11,425 bases of DNA from Microbacteriaceae bacterium. Its GTDB lineage: Bacteria; Actinomycetota; Actinomycetes; Actinomycetales; Microbacteriaceae. The position numbers were made by a program, and so were the translations under genes. The stretch is from positions 1-11,425 of the forward strand of contig JALRLI010000031.1 of assembly GCA_023254555.1 (NCBI GenBank), read 5' to 3'. Shown one piece after another: positions 1 to 4,598 of the stretch (positions are counted from its first letter, which is position 1; the number at the start of each line of letters is the position of its first letter). Under the pieces are notes generated by a model. It worked only from the letters and a program-made list of their open reading frames with translations, searched no databases and had not been told where the DNA came from.

Positions 1-435
1 ACTGAGTCGACGAGCATGGCAATTGATTTCGGCACAAGCGCGGTTTCTGCCTCATCGAGCACAGTGCTGCAAGGCAGTGAGATCGCCTTCAATGGCGAAG
101 GCTTCGCAGCCGGGAGCCCGGTTGTCACCTGGATTCAGTCTGACCCCATCAAGATCGGCACCTCGAATGTTTCACATGACGGGGCAGTCGATGACACCGT
201 CACGATCCCTGAAACCATTGTTCCGGGTCAGCACACCATTCAGGTAAACGGCCTCGACACTCAGGGCCGCGTTGTCAGCCTGATCTATGGTGTCGAGGTG
301 CAGTCGGTGGATCCGCCACAGCCCGCCACCGCATCGCCGCTCAACTGGCAACTGCTCTTTGGACTTCTCATCGCAGTACTGATTGCGCTGCTCGCAGTGT
401 TCGCGATTGTTGTGCTTCGCCGCCGCAGTCGTTGA
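1..435 (+). CDS. C-terminal part of a membrane-anchored Ig-like surface protein (5' truncated)
   Basis: The frame is open to the left edge (codons before the ATG at 16 read T-E-S-T-S), so this is probably the tail of a larger protein and the ATG at 16 is an internal methionine. The visible 145 codons hold one compact Ig-like/IPT-like beta-sandwich repeat. Its conserved features are VLQGSEIAFNGEGFAAGS, a VTIPETIVPGQHTI strand and a final VEV strand. A Pro/Ala linker (PPQPATASP) follows, then a hydrophobic helix of about 23 residues (LLFGLLIAVLIALLAVFAIV) and a basic end RRRSR. This is the layout of actinobacterial cell-surface proteins that keep a C-terminal stop-transfer helix. There is no LPXTG motif, so sortase attachment is not supported. 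The repeat resembles those in large secreted enzymes and adhesins, but the catalytic or binding part lies outside the window and its function cannot be told. Confidence 0.72.
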   Translation, partial: TESTSMAIDFGTSAVSASSSTVLQGSEIAFNGEGFAAGSPVVTWIQSDPIKIGTSNVSHDGAVDDTVTIPETIVPGQHTIQVNGLDTQGRVVSLIYGVEVQSVDPPQPATASPLNWQLLFGLLIAVLIALLAVFAIVVLRRRSR

Positions 436-512
436 GTACTTGGTCGTCGCCTCTCACAAAGTTAGTTTCGTTGTAGCATCGAAGCTAGGCGCACTGAGAG
501 GAGTACCAGCTG

Positions 513-1985
513 ATGCTCCTTGATTTCACGCTGCCTCAGGTGTGGGCAGGGCTTGTCTTCACGCTTGACCTCATCATTCGCATTGGTGCGATCTTCATCG
601 TGCCGCGCAACCGACGCCCAACCTCGGGTATGGCCTGGCTGCTCGCCATCTTCTTTATGCCGTTCATCGGCACCATCCTGTTTCTTGTCATTGGCAGCCG
701 ACGGCTGCCAAAGTCTCGGCGGCGCAAGCAGGCAGAAGTCGATCGGCTGATCGCAGATATCTCAGCACGCGCGGCCACCGTCGAAGAAGTCAGACCCGAT
801 ATTCATGACTCAGCGCTCTTCAATGTGGTTTCGCTCAGCAAAAACTTAGGAGCGCTTTCGCTCGTCGGGCACAACACGGCGACACTACACCGCGACTATG
901 TTGAGTCAATCGAGCAGATGGCTCAGGCTGTTCGCGAGGCTGAACACTACGTGCACGTCCAGTTCTATATTTTCTCGTTCGATAAGACCACGAAAGATTT
1001 CTTTCAGGCCATGCAAGACGCGGTCGCACGCGGAGTAAAAGTCAGAGTGCTTCTTGATTACATCGCCTCCATCCGCACAGCGGGTAACAGCAAAACAATC
1101 AGACAATTCGAGCGCATCGGGGTGCAGTGGTCGTACATGCTTCCGGTTCGCCCGTGGCGCGGCGAGTATCAGCGGCCAGATCTCCGCAATCACCGAAAGC
1201 TTCTCGTAGTCGATGGCAGAGTCGGGTTCATGGGCTCACAAAACATGATCGACGACTCGTACAACAAAAAGTCGAATATTCGTCGCGGCTTACACTGGCG
1301 CGATCTCATGACGCGACTCGAGGGCCCAGTGGTGTACGGGCTTAACGCAGTGTTTCTCAGTGACTGGTACGCCGAAACGAACGAGCTCATCACCGACTGG
1401 GCGCATCAAGCGCCTCAGGTGCCAAAAGGTGGCAAACTGCAGTGCCAGATTGTGCCGAGTGGGCCAGGGTTCGTTGGTGAGAACAACCTGCAGATGTTCG
1501 TTTCGTTGCTCTACTCTGCGCGAAATCGCATCAGCATCACCAGCCCCTACTTCGTTCCCGACGAGTCAATTCTGTACGCGCTGATAGCTGCTACCGCCCG
1601 CGGGGTCGAGGTTGAGCTTTTTGTTTCTGAAATTGGCGATCAGGCGTTGGTGTTTCACGCTCAGCGCTCCTACTACGAAGAAATTTTGCGTGCCGGCGTG
1701 CGCATTTTCATGTACAAGCCGCCTTACATTCTGCACTCAAAGCACTTCACGATTGACGACCACATTGCGGTGATTGGCTCGAGTAACATGGACCAGCGCT
1801 CGTTCAGCCTCAACATGGAGGTTTCGATGATGGTGCACGGCAAATCTTTCGTCAAAGACCTTGACGGCATCACCGATTACTATCGCGAAAACTCGCGCGA
1901 ACTCACCCTCGGCGAATGGATGAAGCAACCGCTGCGCTCGACACTCCTCGACAACCTCGCCCGCCTCACCTCAGCGCTGCAATAG
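513..1985 (+). CDS. cls: Cardiolipin synthase (phospholipase D superfamily)
   Basis: A 490-aa integral membrane enzyme of bacterial Cls type, which condenses phosphatidylglycerol molecules into cardiolipin at the inner face of the cytoplasmic membrane. Two hydrophobic segments (about residues 9-30 and 39-61) form the N-terminal membrane domain and are followed by a basic stretch (RRLPKSRRRK). Two PLD catalytic domains follow, each with a complete HKD motif: H227-x-K229-x4-D234 followed by GSQNMID, and H408-x-K410-x4-D415 followed by GSSNMDQRSF. Length and order match the family (about 480-500 aa). The start at 513 has a good Shine-Dalgarno sequence (AGGAG at 499-503, 9 nt upstream). Upstream, TTGGTC (440-445) and TAGTTT (463-468) are separated by 17 bp and could be a weak sigma-A promoter, but the match is poor. 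The stop is only 29 nt before the next gene, so co-transcription is possible. Another PLD-type phosphatidyltransferase is conceivable, but Cls is by far the best fit. Confidence 0.93.
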   Translation: MLLDFTLPQVWAGLVFTLDLIIRIGAIFIVPRNRRPTSGMAWLLAIFFMPFIGTILFLVIGSRRLPKSRRRKQAEVDRLIADISARAATVEEVRPDIHDSALFNVVSLSKNLGALSLVGHNTATLHRDYVESIEQMAQAVREAEHYVHVQFYIFSFDKTTKDFFQAMQDAVARGVKVRVLLDYIASIRTAGNSKTIRQFERIGVQWSYMLPVRPWRGEYQRPDLRNHRKLLVVDGRVGFMGSQNMIDDSYNKKSNIRRGLHWRDLMTRLEGPVVYGLNAVFLSDWYAETNELITDWAHQAPQVPKGGKLQCQIVPSGPGFVGENNLQMFVSLLYSARNRISITSPYFVPDESILYALIAATARGVEVELFVSEIGDQALVFHAQRSYYEEILRAGVRIFMYKPPYILHSKHFTIDDHIAVIGSSNMDQRSFSLNMEVSMMVHGKSFVKDLDGITDYYRENSRELTLGEWMKQPLRSTLLDNLARLTSALQ

Positions 1986-1988
1986 TCG

Positions 1989-1994
1989 TATCAT
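1989..1994 (+). promoter_or_regulatory. Possible -10 element for the Cys-rich protein/arsC/tetR unit
   Basis: TATCAT matches the TATAAT consensus at 5 of 6 positions and lies just after the cardiolipin synthase stop codon. Initiation about 7 nt downstream would start the transcript near 2001, right at the GGAAGGGG ribosome binding site. No convincing -35 hexamer is seen 16-18 bp upstream (TCACCT region), so it may be a weak internal promoter or chance. Confidence 0.3.
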
Positions 1995-2014
1995 TCAATT
2001 GGAAGGGGACTCCA

Positions 2015-2305
2015 ATGACAAAAATAGATATCACTCCCGGCGATGACAGCGTGAAAATCGAAATCTCAGAGGTCGGCGCGCTGAAAGAGAACTTGCTCGC
2101 AACACTCGGTACCTGCGCTGATGGAAGCTGCGCCTGTTCAAGCAAAGAATTCGAGAAAGTCGAGTCGCTCGAGGTGACTGACTCTGGAGAGGGGATCACC
2201 CTCAGCGTGCAGACAAAACCTGGCGAGCAGATTGACCAGGAGTGCATCACCGAGTGCATCGATAACGCGCAGGCCGAAGCAGCGAGCTCGGCGAATGAGC
2301 AGTAA
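2015..2305 (+). CDS. Small cysteine-rich acidic protein, function unknown
   Basis: A 96-aa soluble protein that I do not recognise. The start at 2015 is chosen because GGAAGGGG (2001-2008) lies 6 nt upstream; the frame stays open further upstream but would run into the end of cls. There is no signal peptide or membrane segment. The protein is acidic and has five cysteines in two clusters: C34-x4-C39-x-C41 in the stretch GTCADGSCACSS, and C76-x3-C80 in the stretch ECITEC. Between them is a predicted beta-rich segment (VESLEVTDSGEGITLSVQTK). The spacing suggests a metal, metalloid or redox-active thiol site. The gene overlaps the ArsC-type phosphatase gene by 11 nt, a sign of translational coupling and a linked role. 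A metal-binding chaperone, a small electron carrier or a regulatory partner of ArsC are all possible; none is shown by the sequence. Confidence 0.8.
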   Translation: MTKIDITPGDDSVKIEISEVGALKENLLATLGTCADGSCACSSKEFEKVESLEVTDSGEGITLSVQTKPGEQIDQECITECIDNAQAEAASSANEQ

Positions 2306-2693
2306 ACCAACAGTTCTCTTCGTCTGCGTACACAATGCCGGTCGTTCACAAATGGCGGCAGGTTACCTGCAAGCGCTCGCGGGAGATTCAGTTGAGGTGC
2401 TTTCAGCGGGATCTGCACCAAAAGAGTCACTGAACCAGGTCGCAGTCGAGGCGATGCGCGAAGTGGGTATCGACATTGCCAACAATGAGCCGAAGTTGCT
2501 GACTGACGAATCGGTTCAGGCAAGCGACGTCGTCATCACGATGGGGTGCGGGGACGCCTGCAAGTTCTACCCGGGCAAGCGCTACGAAGACTGGCAGCTC
2601 GACGACCCTGCTGGGCAAGACATCGAGGCAGTACGCACTATTCGCGACGAAATTCGTGCGCGCGTCGAAACCCTGTTGGCGCAGATTACTTAA
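2295..2693 (+). CDS. arsC: Low-molecular-weight phosphatase family protein, arsenate reductase (mycothiol transferase) type
   Basis: A 132-aa cytoplasmic protein with the LMW protein-tyrosine-phosphatase/ArsC fold. The P-loop C11-x5-R17-S18 (VCVHNAGRSQMA) binds the oxyanion, and D104-P105 in the stretch DWQLDDPAGQ is the usual general-acid loop. Two further cysteines, C85 and C89 (TMGCGDAC), are placed like the resolving cysteines of thioredoxin-linked ArsC. The WxLDDPAGQ-type segment, however, is also typical of actinobacterial arsenate-mycothiol transferases. Expected reaction: arsenate to arsenite, either through mycothiol/mycoredoxin or an internal disulfide; a phosphotyrosine phosphatase role is the alternative. 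The ATG at 2295 lies inside the end of the previous gene (11-nt overlap, no strong own ribosome binding site), and an upstream in-frame ATG at 2232 would add an unrelated 21-residue basic extension, so it is rejected. No arsenite exporter or ArsR is nearby, so the true substrate is uncertain. Confidence 0.87.
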   Translation: MSSKPTVLFVCVHNAGRSQMAAGYLQALAGDSVEVLSAGSAPKESLNQVAVEAMREVGIDIANNEPKLLTDESVQASDVVITMGCGDACKFYPGKRYEDWQLDDPAGQDIEAVRTIRDEIRARVETLLAQIT

Positions 2694-2725
2694 CCAAGAC
2701 GACAACTCTTTGGCAGACTGTACCT

Positions 2726-3424
2726 ATGGCTAAGCGAGAAAGGCGCGAGCATCCGACTCGACAGATTCTGATTGCCACGGTGCAGACTCTGCTTGAAACG
2801 AAACCGGCTGATGAGCTGACCGTTGATGACGTTCTTGAGGCATCCGGCATCTCGGTAGGGTCGCTCTACCACCACTTCGAAGACTTTCCTCATCTCATCG
2901 AGGAGGGGCTCGTTGCGCAATACGCGGCAGAGGTAGACGCCAGCATCAAGGGGCTTGCGAAGAGTGTCGATGGCGCCACGAACGCGACCGAGCTCTTAGC
3001 TGGCATGCGCGAAACGACGGTGCGTACCAACAGCGTAAGCTTCAGATCGAATCGAGAGCAGCGCGTTCGAGTGATGGCGAAAGCTACCACCAGTGAGCGA
3101 TTTCGCGCGGCACTCTCCACGCATCAGCAACGACTCGTCGATGGATACGCTGACATCGTGCAAGACGCCCAGCGTAAAGGCCTTGTGAAGCCAGACATTA
3201 ATCCTCATGTACTCGCTACGTTCGCTCTCGCCTATGGCCTCGGTTACGTTCTCAATGATGTGACCGAGCGTCCGGTGGCAGATGAAGACTGGGCCGACTT
3301 CATCCTGCGTGTGATGGAGTCTGCGGTAATCGTCTCGTCCGACGCAGAGGCAATTAGCGCCTCAGATCCTGTTTTGAGAGCGTCACTCCAAAACGCTTCC
3401 GAGTCGACCTCGTCCTCGCTTTAG
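2726..3424 (+). CDS. TetR-family transcriptional regulator
   Basis: A 232-aa one-component regulator. The N-terminal TetR DNA-binding domain spans about residues 10-57, with the helix-turn-helix DELTVDDVLEASGISVGSLY followed by the typical HHFEDFPHLI. The C-terminal helical ligand/dimer domain (about 70-210) resembles no family I can name, and the last 25 residues are Ser/Ala-rich and probably disordered. The ATG at 2726 is chosen because it opens the conserved basic N-terminus (MAKRERREHPTRQIL). No Shine-Dalgarno sequence is visible, so it may be leaderless or reinitiated from arsC, whose stop is 32 nt upstream. The protein has no cysteine, so direct thiol-based arsenite sensing, as in ArsR, is not possible. 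Its target is unknown; the arsC unit or the convergent pirin gene are neighbours. Its stop codon overlaps the pirin stop. Confidence 0.9.
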   Translation: MAKRERREHPTRQILIATVQTLLETKPADELTVDDVLEASGISVGSLYHHFEDFPHLIEEGLVAQYAAEVDASIKGLAKSVDGATNATELLAGMRETTVRTNSVSFRSNREQRVRVMAKATTSERFRAALSTHQQRLVDGYADIVQDAQRKGLVKPDINPHVLATFALAYGLGYVLNDVTERPVADEDWADFILRVMESAVIVSSDAEAISASDPVLRASLQNASESTSSSL

Positions 3425-3429
3425 CGAGG
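3414..3429. terminator. Palindrome spanning two convergent stop codons (putative bidirectional terminator)
   Basis: CCTCGCTTTAGCGAGG is a perfect inverted repeat: a 6-bp G+C-rich stem (3414-3419 with 3424-3429) and a 4-nt loop. The tetR stop (TAG, 3422-3424) and the pirin stop (TAA on the minus strand, 3423-3421) lie in the loop and at its edge. On the plus strand only a short T run (TTT, 3430-3432) follows, and none on the minus strand, so intrinsic termination would be weak. It is the only plausible terminator between the two convergent genes. Confidence 0.45.
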
Positions 3430-4473
3430 TTTGAGGTTGGATGCTGGCATCACAGGTGCCGGCAGCGGCGGACCCTCGAAACCGAGCACATCGAAGAAGC
3501 GGGCATCCTTCATCTCGGAATCGGTGTCGGCATCGACTTCGGGGGAGAGGCCATAATCGCTGGCGTTTCGTTCGACCACATCAGACATCCAGCTCTCGCG
3601 AGCCGCCACCACATCAGCATGATTGGTGCCGATAAAGTTCCACCACATCACGAAGCGCTCGTTGAGTGGAACCCCGCCTATCAGCACAAGCCGTGCTCCG
3701 GCTGCTCCGGCGGTGAGCCTCAACACTCCCGAGCCAGCGTCTACAACAGCCAGCGCGTGCAGCGGGATGTCGGTTGCATTGAGCGCGGCAGCACCAGTGT
3801 CGAGCAGCACCCCGTACTCGAAGTCGCTGCGTGCCGGAAGCTCCAACTCGCCACTAGCCGGCAGCACGATTTCGGCGCCGACGATTTCACTCAACCCTTC
3901 AGCATCGGCTTTCACTTCAGCGAGCTCGCCCATAAAAACGATCAGCGTTGCTGTCAAACCTGCGCCGGCATCGACTTCAACGGTTTTCGCCACAGTGTGT
4001 GAGAAACTCGGTTGCGTGTCACGAAATTTCTCGGGCAACACCACCCAGAGCTGCACGCCATGCAGAGTGGTGTCTCTGTCGGTGGAAACTTCGCTGTGGC
4101 TGATGCCATGACCCGCCGTCATCAGGTTCATTTCGCCTGGAGCGACAAGCTGGTGCGATCCGAGTGAATCGCGGTGCTCTACCTCGCCCTGAAACAGCCA
4201 GCTCACGGTTTGCAGGCCGGTGTGTGGATGCGGTGGCACGTGCATCCCGCCAGTGGCTCGCACGTCGTTCGGGCCGAAGTGATCAAGAAAGCACCACGCT
4301 CCCACCGTGCGACGCTCGCGATGCGGGATTGTGCGGCGCACATTCATTGCTCGAATTCCACCGAGCGGCACATCCCGCGGTTCGATGATCTGCACTCGAG
4401 ATTCGGCCGGCACCGAGGCGCCTTCGCAGATGAATTCTTGCGGCAGGGCATCCATGTCACTCATGTGGCTCAT
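3421..4473 (-). CDS. Pirin family protein
   Basis: A 350-aa bicupin protein (with the start at 4473). The N-terminal pirin domain carries the metal ligands H82 and H84 (PPHPHTGLQT) and H126 and E128 (AGHGISHSEVS), the four residues that hold the single iron in known pirins. Other family signatures are PRDVPLGG, GAWCFLDHFGP and SWLFQGEVEHRDSLG. The C-terminal pirin_C cupin covers about 205-310, followed by a short tail. Pirins are Fe-dependent redox-sensing or quercetinase-like proteins; in Streptomyces one modulates beta-oxidation. The substrate here is unknown. The start is uncertain: ATGs at 4473, 4464 and 4455 are all in frame and none has a strong ribosome binding site; a further upstream extension to 4545 would run through the ClgR-like boxes and is unlikely. 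The gene is divergent from clpC across about 125 bp and its end overlaps tetR by 4 bp. Confidence 0.91.
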   Translation of the reverse strand: MSHMSDMDALPQEFICEGASVPAESRVQIIEPRDVPLGGIRAMNVRRTIPHRERRTVGAWCFLDHFGPNDVRATGGMHVPPHPHTGLQTVSWLFQGEVEHRDSLGSHQLVAPGEMNLMTAGHGISHSEVSTDRDTTLHGVQLWVVLPEKFRDTQPSFSHTVAKTVEVDAGAGLTATLIVFMGELAEVKADAEGLSEIVGAEIVLPASGELELPARSDFEYGVLLDTGAAALNATDIPLHALAVVDAGSGVLRLTAGAAGARLVLIGGVPLNERFVMWWNFIGTNHADVVAARESWMSDVVERNASDYGLSPEVDADTDSEMKDARFFDVLGFEGPPLPAPVMPASNLKPR

Positions 4474-4501
4474 GCTACTCGCGGGTGACTGTGTTTTCAC
4501 C

Positions 4502-4519
4502 GTCACGCTCTGGGCGAAC
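4502..4519 (+). promoter_or_regulatory. ClgR-like operator, distal box
   Basis: GTCACGCTCTGGGCGAAC fits the ClgR consensus reported for Corynebacterium (WNNWCGCYNANRGCGWWS, from memory) except for the first W and the central A (T here). Both CGC and GCG half-sites are intact. ClgR is the actinobacterial activator of clpC and clpP1P2, and the site lies 79 bp before the clpC start. It could also affect pirin, whose start is about 29 bp away on the other side. Confidence 0.55.
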
Positions 4520-4522
4520 GCC

Positions 4523-4540
4523 TGCACGCCGTGGGCGAAC
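4523..4540 (+). promoter_or_regulatory. ClgR-like operator, proximal box
   Basis: TGCACGCCGTGGGCGAAC matches the ClgR consensus at all defined positions except the central A (T here). It repeats the distal box (CACGCTCTGGGCGAAC versus CACGCCGTGGGCGAAC, 14 of 16 identical) exactly 21 bp away, about two helical turns, so two dimers would bind the same DNA face. A possible clpC -10 (TACGCT, 4568-4573) lies downstream without a clear -35, which suits an activator-dependent promoter. With initiation near 4580 the box would be centred near -48. Confidence 0.6.
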
Positions 4541-4567
4541 ATCACCCAAATTCAAGCATTTGCTGGA

Positions 4568-4573
4568 TACGCT
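4568..4573 (+). promoter_or_regulatory. Possible -10 element of the clpC promoter
   Basis: TACGCT keeps the essential T-A-x-x-x-T pattern and stands 28 bp after the proximal ClgR-like box and 25 bp before the clpC start. No -35 hexamer at proper spacing is seen. The call rests on position and pattern only. Confidence 0.3.
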
Positions 4574-4586
4574 CATTTCAGAACCC

Positions 4587-4593
4587 AAGGAGG
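4587..4593 (+). promoter_or_regulatory. Strong ribosome binding site of clpC
   Basis: AAGGAGG is a full anti-16S complement 5 nt before ATG 4599. It is the strongest such site in the window and fixes the clpC start against the open frame that extends upstream. Confidence 0.85.
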
Positions 4594-4598
4594 TTGAC

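Noticed and set aside
1916..2014. Upstream extension of the Cys-rich protein by 33 codons into cls
   Set aside because: The start at 2015 has a good ribosome binding site 6 nt upstream; the extra residues are an out-of-frame reading of the cls C-terminus.
1966..2523. 185-codon minus-strand frame opposite the Cys-rich protein and arsC
   Set aside because: It is antisense to two genes with better evidence (Shine-Dalgarno sequence, conserved P-loop) and has no domain-like composition.
3623..4111. 162-codon plus-strand frame inside the pirin gene, very Ser/Thr/Pro/Ala rich
   Set aside because: The composition is the typical artefact of reading a high-G+C gene on the wrong strand; the pirin reading has all metal ligands.
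4485..4598. Upstream in-frame extension of clpC by 38 codons
   Set aside because: The AAGGAGG site and the family-standard N-terminus MFERFTDRARR fix the start at 4599; the extension would also run over the ClgR-like boxes.
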